From NCBI GenBank assembly GCA_045866215.1, contig AP035880.1, positions 3,844,001 through 3,908,000 of the forward strand: 64,000 nt of DNA, read 5' to 3'. This DNA is from Croceivirga sp009797885 (GTDB taxonomy: Bacteria > Bacteroidota > Bacteroidia > Flavobacteriales > Flavobacteriaceae). Within the stretch, counting starts at the first letter, position 1; every line of letters begins with the position of its first letter. The position numbers and the translations under genes were made by a program. This document shows, in pieces, positions 36,370 to 44,980 of the stretch. Under the pieces are notes generated by a model. That model saw only the letters and a list, made by a program, of their open reading frames with translations, did no database searches and was not told where the DNA came from.

Positions 36370-38769
36370 ATGATTGTCAATACCGAGATTGAAAAAAGGG
36401 GCAATCTTTACCCCAACCACATTGTTGATTTTAAACAGGATAATGATAAACTTTACTTTACGACCCAAAATGGAGTGATCCTGGAGCTCACCATTTTGAG
36501 GGATAGTATGGTCCGCTTTAGGTATGCGACCGAACATGTTTTTGAACCGGACTTCTCCTATGCGGTAAGTGAGAACGTTATCACCGGATATAATAGGCTG
36601 GAAGTTGAGGACGAAATTTCGGAATATACCGTCGAGACCTCAAAAATTCGAATTCACATTGATAAGAGCACCCTTAAAGTTCAACTAATGGATTTGGAAG
36701 GGAATCCCATCAATGAGGATGACAGTGGTTTTCACTGGGAGGAGAACTATGATTATGGTGGTAACGTGGTGAAAATGACCAAGGTTACCCAAACCGGGGA
36801 AAGCTTTTACGGTATGGGGGATAAAGCCTCACATACCAATTTAAAGGGAAAAAGGGTTTCCAATTGGGTAACGGACTCCTATGCCTATGGAAAAGACCAG
36901 GAACCGTTGTACAAGGCCATCCCGTTTTATGTGGGATTGCACAATGATCTGGCCTATGGCATCTTTTTTGACAACTCTTTTGGAACTTATTTCGATTTTG
37001 CCCATGAACGCAGAAACCTGACCAGTTTCTGGGCGGATGGTGGCGAAATGAACTACTATTTTTTCTACGGCCCCAAAATTTCTCAGGTTGTGGAGGCGTA
37101 TACCGATTTAACGGGAGTGCCTGAATTGCCGCCTATGTGGGCCTTGGGCTACCATCAATCCAAATGGAGCTATTACCCGGAAAAAAGGGTCAAACAACTG
37201 GCATCAAACTTTAGAAAATATAGAATTCCGTGCGATGCCATTTATTTGGATATTGACTATATGGATGGCTTCCGCTGTTTTACCTGGAACCACAGACGTT
37301 TTCCAGACCCAAAAAAAATGATTGAGGAATTGGAGGAGGATGGGTTCAAGACCGTAACCATGATCGATCCGGGATTAAAGATAGATCGGGACTATTGGGT
37401 CTACCAACAGGCAATGGAACAGGACTATTTTTGCAAACGGGCAGATGGACCCCATTTTAAAGGAAAAGTCTGGCCAGGGGAATGTAAATTCCCGGATTTT
37501 ACCAATCCTGAGGTTAGGGAATGGTGGGCCGGTCTGTACAAGGAAATGATAGCGGAAATGGGAGTGCACGGTGTTTGGAACGATATGAACGAACCTGCTG
37601 TTATGGAAGTCCCAACCAAGACTGCAAACTTGGATGTAAGACATGATTACGATGGCCATCCCTGTAGCCATAGAAAAGCCCATAACGTGTATGGTATGCA
37701 AATGGTACGGGCTACCTACAATGGTTTAAAGAAATATACTTTTCCCAAAAGGCCTTTTGTATTGACCAGGGCGGCTTATGCCGGGGCACAGCGTTATTCC
37801 GCTACGTGGACAGGGGACAACGTTGCCACTTGGGAACATCTTTGGATAGCCAATGTACAGATGCAGCGTATGTGCATGAGCGGATATTCATTTGTAGGTT
37901 CCGATATAGGTGGTTTTGCCGAGCAACCCAATGGGGAACTGTTCGCAAGATGGATACAACTTGGTGTATTCCATCCTTTTTGTAGGGTACATTCCAGTGG
38001 TGATCATGGGGATCAAGAGCCATGGTCATTTGGGGATGAGATTACCGAAATCGTGAGGAAATTCATTGAGCTACGCTACCAATTGCTCCCCTATCTGTAC
38101 ACCACCTTTTACAATTATGTGACCAATGGGGTGCCTATGCTTCAATCCTTGGTGTACTATGATCAAGAAGATACACAAACCCATTTTAGAACCGATGAGT
38201 TCCTTTTTGGGGAACATATTTTGGTCTGTCCTGTTCAAGAACCCAATGCACAGGGCCGGAGGATGTATATCCCCAAAGGGAAATGGTACAATTATTGGAC
38301 CGAGGAAATTGTGAATGGCAAAGTTGAAAAGTGGGTTGCGGCCCCATTGGACAAAATCCCACTATTTATTAAAGAGGGGGCCATAATTCCTAAATACCCC
38401 GTTCAACAGTACGTTGGCGAAAAAGATATAACGGAATTAAAGATTGATGTGTATTATAAAGAAGGAACGGAAAAATCCACCATCTATGAAGATCAACTTG
38501 AAGGGTTTGACCATAAAAAGGGCCGTTACAGCCTGCGTAATTTTAGATTAAGGGGAAAAGCCAATGAATTGATCATACAGCAATTTAAAGATGGTAGCTT
38601 TACTACTTCCTACGATACCCTTAAAATCCAGTTTCATGGACTTCCCTTTAAAATTTCAAGGATAGAAGTGGATAATGAGGAGGTGGACCTGAAATCAGTG
38701 AAATTTGATGGAAAGGCCAGTATGGAAGTAAGCAAGGAGACTACGGAACTTCATGTTTTTGGACCTTAA
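36370..38769 (+). CDS. GH31 family alpha-glucosidase
   Basis: A 799-residue glycoside hydrolase family 31 enzyme releasing glucose from alpha-glucans or oligosaccharides. Catalytic nucleophile Asp near residue 405 in WNDMNEP, the general acid region WTGDNVATW near 478, and DIDYMDGF near 296. The N-terminal domain is beta-rich. No signal peptide is visible, so it probably acts in the cytoplasm with the preceding glgB in glycogen turnover; it may instead use imported maltooligosaccharides. Exact substrate unknown. Confidence 0.92.
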   Translation: MIVNTEIEKRGNLYPNHIVDFKQDNDKLYFTTQNGVILELTILRDSMVRFRYATEHVFEPDFSYAVSENVITGYNRLEVEDEISEYTVETSKIRIHIDKSTLKVQLMDLEGNPINEDDSGFHWEENYDYGGNVVKMTKVTQTGESFYGMGDKASHTNLKGKRVSNWVTDSYAYGKDQEPLYKAIPFYVGLHNDLAYGIFFDNSFGTYFDFAHERRNLTSFWADGGEMNYYFFYGPKISQVVEAYTDLTGVPELPPMWALGYHQSKWSYYPEKRVKQLASNFRKYRIPCDAIYLDIDYMDGFRCFTWNHRRFPDPKKMIEELEEDGFKTVTMIDPGLKIDRDYWVYQQAMEQDYFCKRADGPHFKGKVWPGECKFPDFTNPEVREWWAGLYKEMIAEMGVHGVWNDMNEPAVMEVPTKTANLDVRHDYDGHPCSHRKAHNVYGMQMVRATYNGLKKYTFPKRPFVLTRAAYAGAQRYSATWTGDNVATWEHLWIANVQMQRMCMSGYSFVGSDIGGFAEQPNGELFARWIQLGVFHPFCRVHSSGDHGDQEPWSFGDEITEIVRKFIELRYQLLPYLYTTFYNYVTNGVPMLQSLVYYDQEDTQTHFRTDEFLFGEHILVCPVQEPNAQGRRMYIPKGKWYNYWTEEIVNGKVEKWVAAPLDKIPLFIKEGAIIPKYPVQQYVGEKDITELKIDVYYKEGTEKSTIYEDQLEGFDHKKGRYSLRNFRLRGKANELIIQQFKDGSFTTSYDTLKIQFHGLPFKISRIEVDNEEVDLKSVKFDGKASMEVSKETTELHVFGP

Positions 38770-38810
38770 TTTTTCGTAACTTGAAAATAAAAACGCGATA
38801 AATTACCATT

Positions 38811-39620
38811 ATGAAAAAATTAGTGTTGACACTATTGGTTTTTGTAGCTTCCGTGGCCTGTAAAACCAACCCGTTTACGGGGAAGAAGATGCTCAATTTT
38901 TACGGAAATCAACAAATATTTCCAATGGCCTTTGCCCAATACGACCAATTTCTTTCGGAGAACAACGTCATTACGGGAACGGATGAGGCTCGAATGATAA
39001 CAGAGGTTGGACAGCGCATATCCTCTGCTGCCGAACGTTGGCTGGATGCCAATGGGTATCCCGGCTATCTTAAGGATTATCAATGGGAATATAATTTGGT
39101 GAAGGATGAAACGGTAAATGCGTGGTGTATGCCCGGCGGTAAAATCGTCTTTTATACCGGTATTCTGCCTATTACCCAAACAGAAACCGGGGTTGCCGTG
39201 GTAATGGGACACGAGGTGGCCCATGCCTTGGCCGATCATGGTGCCCAACGGATGAGTGCCGGTACTTTGCAACAAATAGGTGCCGTTGCCGGTAATGTGG
39301 CCATAAAGGATGCCCAAACACTTAATCTTTTTAATCAGGCCTATGGAGTAGGATCTAATGTCCTTGGTATGCTGCCGTTTAGCCGAAGCCATGAAACAGA
39401 GGCAGATTTGATTGGGCTTCAGATCATGGCCATAGCGGGCTATAATCCTGATGAGGCGGCCAAACTGTGGCAAAGGATGAAAGCAAAATCCGGAGGGCAG
39501 GCCCCACCGGAGTTCTTGAGCACACATCCATCCAATGATACCAGGATAAGCAATTTGACGGCATGGGCCCCCCAGGCCAAACAGGAAGCCGCCAAATTTG
39601 GGGTCACATCGTTCAAATAA
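38811..39620 (+). CDS. M48 family metalloprotease, lipoprotein
   Basis: A 269-residue zinc protease with a probable lipoprotein signal (LLVFVASVAC, then KTNPFTGKKM). The zinc-binding HExxH is HEVAH near residue 134, and the third ligand Glu is in SHETEADLIGLQIM near 195. The compact size and absence of C-terminal TPR repeats resemble LoiP/YcaL-type M48 proteases of the outer membrane, rather than BepA. It probably degrades or processes envelope proteins. A strong terminator follows at 39641-39679. Confidence 0.9.
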   Translation: MKKLVLTLLVFVASVACKTNPFTGKKMLNFYGNQQIFPMAFAQYDQFLSENNVITGTDEARMITEVGQRISSAAERWLDANGYPGYLKDYQWEYNLVKDETVNAWCMPGGKIVFYTGILPITQTETGVAVVMGHEVAHALADHGAQRMSAGTLQQIGAVAGNVAIKDAQTLNLFNQAYGVGSNVLGMLPFSRSHETEADLIGLQIMAIAGYNPDEAAKLWQRMKAKSGGQAPPEFLSTHPSNDTRISNLTAWAPQAKQEAAKFGVTSFK

Positions 39621-39640
39621 ATTGAAATTGACAAAGTTTT

Positions 39641-39679
39641 AAATAGAAAAGCTGTCCAATTCCGACAGCTTTTCTATTT
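39641..39679 (+). terminator. Rho-independent terminator after the M48 gene
   Basis: AAATAGAAAAGCTGTC and GACAGCTTTTCTATTT form a perfect 16-bp stem with a seven-base loop. The right arm contains the T-rich run, and the MFS gene starts eight bases later. Confidence 0.85.
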
Positions 39680-39686
39680 TTAGGGA

Positions 39687-41009
39687 ATGGCAAAAGTCTT
39701 GGCGATAAAGGGTAATAAAAAGCTTTTGAATGCATGGGCTTTTTATGATTGGGCCAATTCCGTATATAGCCTTGTTATTTCCTCTGCCATCTTCCCCATT
39801 TTTTATGGAGCGTTGTTTAGGTCCGCAGGCGTAGAAAAGGTTCTGGTATTTGGCGGTGAGATAGCACGTGCACCGCTCATAAGTTATGTGACCTCTGCCG
39901 CTTTTGTATTTATAGCTATTATAACACCATTGGTGTCAGGAATTGCGGATTATCTGGGAAACAAGAAAGTATTCCTTAAGTTCTTTTGCTATTTGGGGGC
40001 AGCTTCCTGTATTGGCCTGTATTGGTTTTCCTTGGAAAATATTTATTTGGGGCTGGTTTGCTATTTTTTTGGACTGGTTGGGTTTTGGGTGAGTTTTGCC
40101 ATCAATAATTCCTATTTGCCGGACATTGCCTTCCCAGAGCAGCAGGATAGGATAAGTGCCAAGGGTTTTTCCTTAGGTTATATAGGCAGTGTACTGCTAC
40201 TGTTGATCAATCTGGCCATGGTCATGAAACCATCCCTTTTTGGCATTTTGGACAGCGCTGGTGAAGTTGCTGAAATTACGGCCATGAAGTATTCATTTGT
40301 GACCGTGGGCATATGGTGGATATTATTTAGTCAGTATACTTTTAAGCACCTTCCAAAGGGATATAAAAGGGAAGGGGAGCGTACCAATATTGTATTGAAC
40401 GGTTTTCTTGAATTAAAATCCGTTTGGCAACAATTGGGTGCTGAGACCAAATTGAAACGTTACCTGGGTGCCTTTTTTGTGTACAGTATGGCCGTACAGA
40501 CCATTATGCTGATTGCTACATATTTTGGTGAGGAGGAAATTGATTGGGGAACGGACAGTGAACGGACTACGGGACTTATTATAAGCATTTTGGTGATACA
40601 GCTTGTAGCAATTTTTGGTGCTACGTTCACAGCCAAGGCCTCCAAAAAGTACGGTAACATCCAAACCCTTATTACCATTAACATTTTTTGGCTGGCGTTA
40701 TGTATTTATGCCTATTTTCTGAAAACCCCAATGGATTTTTATATCGCCGCGGGTTTGGTGGGGATTGTCATGGGTGGTATCCAGGCGTTATCGCGATCCA
40801 CATATTCCAAATTTCTTCCGGAGACAACGGATACCACTTCGTTTTTTAGTTTTTATGACGTTTCGGAGAAAATAGGGATCATTATTGGCACCTTTTTGTA
40901 CGGTTTTGTGGCGCAGGTCACTGGAAGTATGCGAAATGCAGCCATTTTTCTTGGAGTTTTCTTTTTGATCGGTGCTTTCCTTTTGACCAGGGTAAACAAA
41001 AAACCCTGA
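39687..41009 (+). CDS. MFS transporter, UMF1-like
   Basis: A 440-residue major facilitator protein with about 12 membrane segments, an N-terminal NAWAFYDWANSVYSLVISS segment typical of the UMF1 / Atg22-like branch, and GGIQALSRSTYSKFLPE in the central loop of the second half. In yeast Atg22 exports amino acids from the vacuole; in bacteria the substrate is unknown. The stop codon lies within the left arm of the terminator at 41004-41025. Confidence 0.87.
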   Translation: MAKVLAIKGNKKLLNAWAFYDWANSVYSLVISSAIFPIFYGALFRSAGVEKVLVFGGEIARAPLISYVTSAAFVFIAIITPLVSGIADYLGNKKVFLKFFCYLGAASCIGLYWFSLENIYLGLVCYFFGLVGFWVSFAINNSYLPDIAFPEQQDRISAKGFSLGYIGSVLLLLINLAMVMKPSLFGILDSAGEVAEITAMKYSFVTVGIWWILFSQYTFKHLPKGYKREGERTNIVLNGFLELKSVWQQLGAETKLKRYLGAFFVYSMAVQTIMLIATYFGEEEIDWGTDSERTTGLIISILVIQLVAIFGATFTAKASKKYGNIQTLITINIFWLALCIYAYFLKTPMDFYIAAGLVGIVMGGIQALSRSTYSKFLPETTDTTSFFSFYDVSEKIGIIIGTFLYGFVAQVTGSMRNAAIFLGVFFLIGAFLLTRVNKKP

Positions 41010-41025
41010 TGTTGATCAGGGCTTT
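41004..41025 (+). terminator. Rho-independent terminator after the MFS gene
   Basis: CCCTGAT and ATCAGGG form a 7-bp stem with a GTTG loop and a following CTTTT. The stop codon of the MFS gene is part of the left arm. Confidence 0.7.
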
Positions 41026-41061
41026 TATCTCAAATGGATGAGTCGTTTTTTGATTTTAATT

Positions 41062-41784
41062 TTAGTAGCTTGAAATGTCCCCAGAACCGGAGCTTTTGGT
41101 ATCGATCTTTTTTGGGTTTCCTTTATAGCTGATATCCCCCGAACCGGAAACACGTGCTTTAAGCATTTCCTTCGCAGTGACCTTAATGTCTGCTGAACCG
41201 GATACCTGGGCATCCACAAAATCTGCTTCCAAGTCATAAGCCCTAATATCTCCGGAACCTGAAACGGATACCTCGAAATCCGTGGCCCTTCCGGATAGGT
41301 TCATATCGCCTGAACCGGACATTGAAGCATCCAAACTTGTGGCTTCAATTTCCAAGGAGATATCTCCGGAACCTGAGATTGAAGTCCTGAAACGATTGGA
41401 TTTCAATACCGTCTTCCCAACGATATCACCAGATCCCGACAAGGATACACCATCCACATTTTCAACGGGAACCGTGATGGTTATTCCATCATTCCAATTG
41501 GAAGGCTTCAAATTGATGCCCCTTTTTTGTTTGATGGTCAATTTACCATCCTTGACCTCGGTCTTGATATATTCCAATAGGTTTTCCTCCCCCTTAAGGG
41601 TTAGTTGTCCCTCGGTGCCATCAACGAGTTCCACATCGAACCAACCTGCAAGTGCTACATAATCATATTCCCCCACGGAACGTTCAATGGTCACGGTTTT
41701 CCCATTTCCCTTAACGCGTTTCCATTGGGCGCTGGATAAGGTAACTGTTAGTATTGCCAAAACAATTGTTAGTGTTTTTTTCAT
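41062..41784 (-). CDS. DUF2807 (head GIN domain) protein A
   Basis: A 240-residue exported protein with a signal peptide (TIVLAILTVTLSSAQ) and the head GIN domain DUF2807, a right-handed beta-helix-like fold. Repeats of the type SGSGDI recur about eight times (for example VSGSGDIRAYD, VSGSGDISYKG). The paralogue 30 bases upstream has the same length and layout, so this is a tandem duplication. Their partner is probably the envelope or matrix. The genes lie downstream of an ECF sigma factor operon. Confidence 0.88.
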   Translation of the reverse strand: MKKTLTIVLAILTVTLSSAQWKRVKGNGKTVTIERSVGEYDYVALAGWFDVELVDGTEGQLTLKGEENLLEYIKTEVKDGKLTIKQKRGINLKPSNWNDGITITVPVENVDGVSLSGSGDIVGKTVLKSNRFRTSISGSGDISLEIEATSLDASMSGSGDMNLSGRATDFEVSVSGSGDIRAYDLEADFVDAQVSGSADIKVTAKEMLKARVSGSGDISYKGNPKKIDTKSSGSGDISSY

Positions 41785-41814
41785 GATCTCTATTTTTTGA
41801 TTGTTTAATTTATA

Positions 41815-42540
41815 TTAGTAACTGGAAATATTTCCCGAACCGGAAGATTTACTGTCTATTTTAGTGGGATTTCCTTTATAGGTAATATCTCCGGAACCGG
41901 AAACCCTCGCCTTTATTTCTTCTTTGGCGGTTACGTTCAACTTGCCCGATCCCGCAACATTGGCCGTAACGTAATCTGCTGTAAGGTCAAAAGCATCAAT
42001 ATCTGCAGAACCGGCAACTGAAACCGTTAAGGTATTTGCAGAGCCGGATAGATCCATATCGCCCGATCCCGAAAGCGAAGCTTTTAAATCCGAGGCTTCC
42101 ACTGCAAGTGTAACATCACCCGACCCGGCAACAGAGGCTTTGAACGTATCTGCCTTAATGGTAGTTTTGGAAATTACATTACCTGATCCAGCCGAGCTCA
42201 CAGCGCTGATGTCCTCAATGGGGATGGTCACTTCAATGCCATTCCTCCATTTGGAAGATGATAAATTCACCCCTTTTTCTTTTTTGATGGTGAGTTTCCC
42301 GTTTTTCACTTCAGTTTCTATGTATTCCAAAAGGTTTTCCTCTCCTTTCAGTGTAATCTTTCCTTCCTTTCCGGATACAAGGATTACATCAAACCAGCCC
42401 GCGGATGCAATGGCATCATATTCACCAACATTACGTTCTATGGTGACCACATTTCCATTTCCCCTTATTTTCTTTTTGTTCCATTGTGCCGTTGCCAGTA
42501 TGGAAAACAACACCAAGCTTAACGTCAATATCCTTTGCAT
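41815..42540 (-). CDS. DUF2807 (head GIN domain) protein B
   Basis: A 241-residue exported protein with a signal peptide (LSLVLFSILATAQ) and a DUF2807 head GIN domain, a close paralogue of the next gene (41062-41784). Many positions match, including the opening NVVTIERNVGEYDAIA and the repeated SGSGDI/AGSGDV motifs. Differences are mostly at solvent-exposed positions (for example SAGSGN versus SGSGDI). It is separated from the DUF4097-like gene by 25 bases and probably belongs to the same operon. Confidence 0.88.
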   Translation of the reverse strand: MQRILTLSLVLFSILATAQWNKKKIRGNGNVVTIERNVGEYDAIASAGWFDVILVSGKEGKITLKGEENLLEYIETEVKNGKLTIKKEKGVNLSSSKWRNGIEVTIPIEDISAVSSAGSGNVISKTTIKADTFKASVAGSGDVTLAVEASDLKASLSGSGDMDLSGSANTLTVSVAGSADIDAFDLTADYVTANVAGSGKLNVTAKEEIKARVSGSGDITYKGNPTKIDSKSSGSGNISSY

Positions 42541-42565
42541 GTCAGTTGTTATTTAGCCTTGATTT

Positions 42566-43666
42566 TTAGTTTCTATAAAAAGTCACTCCACCGTATTCAC
42601 TATTGATACTCACGGTATTTCCGGAATTGGGTTTGCCATAATACCCTTTGTAATAGCGTTCACTGGATTTTTCCTTACTGATGTTCATTTCAAAATCATC
42701 CTTGCCACTTACTCCGGCGTATTCCGTTGAAATTTCAAAGTCAAAGTAGTAGCCATCCGCATAGCCAATTTTAATTCCCGTATAATCCGAGCGTATATTC
42801 AGGTCCCCCGCATTTGCGGTCATCTGATCAATTTTTATGGAACCATAATCTGCCGTTATGCTAACATCCCCACTGACCTTGCCCAACTTAATACCTATGT
42901 AATCCCCGTTACCGGATACACTTCCTACACTGCCCACTTCCATGGAACCGTAATCCGAGGTGTAGTTAAGGTCTTCCATCTCTTGCACGACCGCATTGGT
43001 ATAATCGGCATTTACTTTTAGATTACCTGCCTTTTCTACGGTAAATCCGGAGTAATCCGCTATAATTTCACCACTATTGATGTACTCAAAAGTAGAACGT
43101 GAGGTATAATCAAAACGCAACTCGTTATTCCTCCCACGGAGCTGCCCAATCTTCATTTTTCCATAGTCACAATTTATTTTGGCGTGACCGTCTACCCTGT
43201 CCAGGTAAATGTTGCCGTAATCATTGGAAAGGCTTATACTATTTTTTACCGGCAACTTAATCGTGTAGTTCACCTGTACGCTAACATTGTTTCGTTTTCC
43301 CCATTTCCATCCCCAATTCCTGCCACGATCACCAAATCGGGTCATGGCGGACACCATACTGGGGGTATTTTCAAAATCAACATCGATTTCGTCCAAGCGG
43401 TCCTGTACCTTTTCTTCGTTATTGCCATTGGTTTTAATGTGTACCTCGATCATCACCTTGTCTTGGTCCCAAGAGGTGAGGTTAAGGTTACCATAGCTGT
43501 TCTTAACTTTTAAAAGTGCATCGGAATTGACCGTAAACTCCCTTTTTATGGTTTTTTCCTTGGTATATTTTCCTTTCATTCCACCTCCACCGGACATCGC
43601 GGTAGCGACAAAGGGAAGAAGGGCAAAGGTTAGACCTATATATTTAAATAGTAAAGTTCGCATCAT
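42566..43666 (-). CDS. DUF4097-like exported protein
   Basis: A 366-residue exported protein, signal peptide ending at ATAMS, then a Gly-rich GGGGMKGK and a repetitive beta domain. Repeated strands such as DYGNIYLDRVDG, DYGSMEVGSVG and DYGSIKIDQM indicate a solenoid similar to DUF4097/DUF2807 proteins; I assign the family by pattern only. Its start overlaps the end of the putative anti-sigma gene by 23 bases, so the genes are coupled. It may be the surface-exposed target controlled by the sigma factor. Confidence 0.78.
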   Translation of the reverse strand: MMRTLLFKYIGLTFALLPFVATAMSGGGGMKGKYTKEKTIKREFTVNSDALLKVKNSYGNLNLTSWDQDKVMIEVHIKTNGNNEEKVQDRLDEIDVDFENTPSMVSAMTRFGDRGRNWGWKWGKRNNVSVQVNYTIKLPVKNSISLSNDYGNIYLDRVDGHAKINCDYGKMKIGQLRGRNNELRFDYTSRSTFEYINSGEIIADYSGFTVEKAGNLKVNADYTNAVVQEMEDLNYTSDYGSMEVGSVGSVSGNGDYIGIKLGKVSGDVSITADYGSIKIDQMTANAGDLNIRSDYTGIKIGYADGYYFDFEISTEYAGVSGKDDFEMNISKEKSSERYYKGYYGKPNSGNTVSINSEYGGVTFYRN

Positions 43667-44201
43667 CTTGTGGTTTTAAATTTTTTATGGTTTCTACGTT
43701 GGCTAAGACTTCTTTTAATAGTTCAATGCGTATTTGGAAATTGTTGATCATGGCATTCAAGATCATTTTGCTGTTGCCTCCATTTACCAATTCTTGCTCC
43801 AAAGCCTCATAATCCGATTCCAATTCACCCAATTTTAAAAGGGCATCGTCTACCAATTTTGCCGTTTCGGGAGACTTTTCCTGCCTTAGTAATTGAACCT
43901 GCTCCTCTATTAGATTGGCAAAATAGAACTCGGTTTCGGATACTTCCGGTGCAATTTCCACTACCTGTTCCTTAATGGAGGGTTCGGTGCTGTACAATTG
44001 CAGTCCCAAAACACAGATCAAAGCAATGGACGCCGCTATGGACAAAGGCTTCCACCAATTTCTTTTCCTGGAAATGGAAGCAACTCCATGGGCCTGGTTC
44101 ATTTTTTCCAAAAAGCGTTCCTGATGTCCAACTCTGGGTTCCTCAAAATCAAAATCTCCCTGGAGTCTTTCAAAAAGGTTTTCTAAATTGTCTTTTTTCA
44201 T
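43644..44201 (-). CDS. Probable membrane anti-sigma factor
   Basis: A 185-residue single-pass membrane protein. The N-terminal ~55 residues are cytosolic and end in RKRNWWKP, a hydrophobic segment follows (LSIAASIALICVLGLQLYS), and the C-terminal periplasmic part is helical and acidic with a coiled-coil look (LLRQEKSPETAKLVDDALLK). Its place directly after an ECF sigma factor gene (2 bases) and the topology fit an anti-sigma factor, but no zinc motif is visible. The start codon of the next gene lies within its end. Confidence 0.72.
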   Translation of the reverse strand: MKKDNLENLFERLQGDFDFEEPRVGHQERFLEKMNQAHGVASISRKRNWWKPLSIAASIALICVLGLQLYSTEPSIKEQVVEIAPEVSETEFYFANLIEEQVQLLRQEKSPETAKLVDDALLKLGELESDYEALEQELVNGGNSKMILNAMINNFQIRIELLKEVLANVETIKNLKPQDDANFTI

Positions 44202-44203
44202 AA

Positions 44204-44761
44204 CTAAACGTTTACAGCTAACTTTTTCCGTAGGCTTTCTTTTGCCCTTGAGATTGTTGTCCTACAGTTGGCATAGCTTATGTCCATAATTTGACTGATT
44301 TCTTCGTAATCATACCCCTCAATTAAGTTTAAGGTCAAAGAAACTCTGTAATTATCTTTTAAACTGTTCATGGTTTCCATCACTTTTTGAGCCTTCAGTT
44401 CTGTGTAACCACTTTCGTCCAAAGCAACTGCATCATTATCTTCGACCTTGTACATTATTTCGTCCAAATCCGCAGTCTTATTTTTTTGCTGCTTTCGATA
44501 ATGATAAATACTGTTGTTGATGACGATTCTTTTTAACCAGGCTCCAAAGGTTACATCCCCTTTAAATGTTTTCAGTTTGGTAAAAGCATTTAAAAACGAC
44601 TCTTGCATTACGTCCTCGGCCTCCGCTGTGTGCTTTACTATTCTTAATGCCGTGTTGTACATAGCTTTATAGTATCGGTTATAAATCTCCATCTGTGCAC
44701 GTTGCTTGCCTTCAAGGCATTGCTGCAACAATGCATCAATATTTTCATTTTGGTGGCTCAA
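44204..44761 (-). CDS. ECF-type RNA polymerase sigma factor
   Basis: A 185-residue ECF sigma factor with region 2 (MYNTALRIVKHTAEAEDVMQESF at residues about 33-55, then FGAWLKRIVINNSIYHYR) and region 4 (VSLTLNLIEGYDYEEISQIMDISYANCRTTISRAKESLRKK, quoted here in parts: EGYDYEEISQIMDI and RTTISRAKESLRKK). It lies first in the operon of anti-sigma factor, DUF4097-like and two DUF2807 genes and probably controls this envelope unit. Confidence 0.92.
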   Translation of the reverse strand: MSHQNENIDALLQQCLEGKQRAQMEIYNRYYKAMYNTALRIVKHTAEAEDVMQESFLNAFTKLKTFKGDVTFGAWLKRIVINNSIYHYRKQQKNKTADLDEIMYKVEDNDAVALDESGYTELKAQKVMETMNSLKDNYRVSLTLNLIEGYDYEEISQIMDISYANCRTTISRAKESLRKKLAVNV

Positions 44762-44980
44762 AAGGTGAATGGTTTGTCTTATAGATGGTAAAATTTAACA
44801 ACTGTTACACTTTTCTGGAATTTTTTTTAAGCCTATGGCATAAGAATTGCTCACTACGTAGGGGTAGTTTCCCCATTAATTATTGTAAAAATCTGTAAAT
44901 CAGTACATTTTTAGTTTGATGTTGGTTGGTTTTGGGGTTTATGGATTTAGTATTAATGACAGAATGACCGAAAAGAAATT

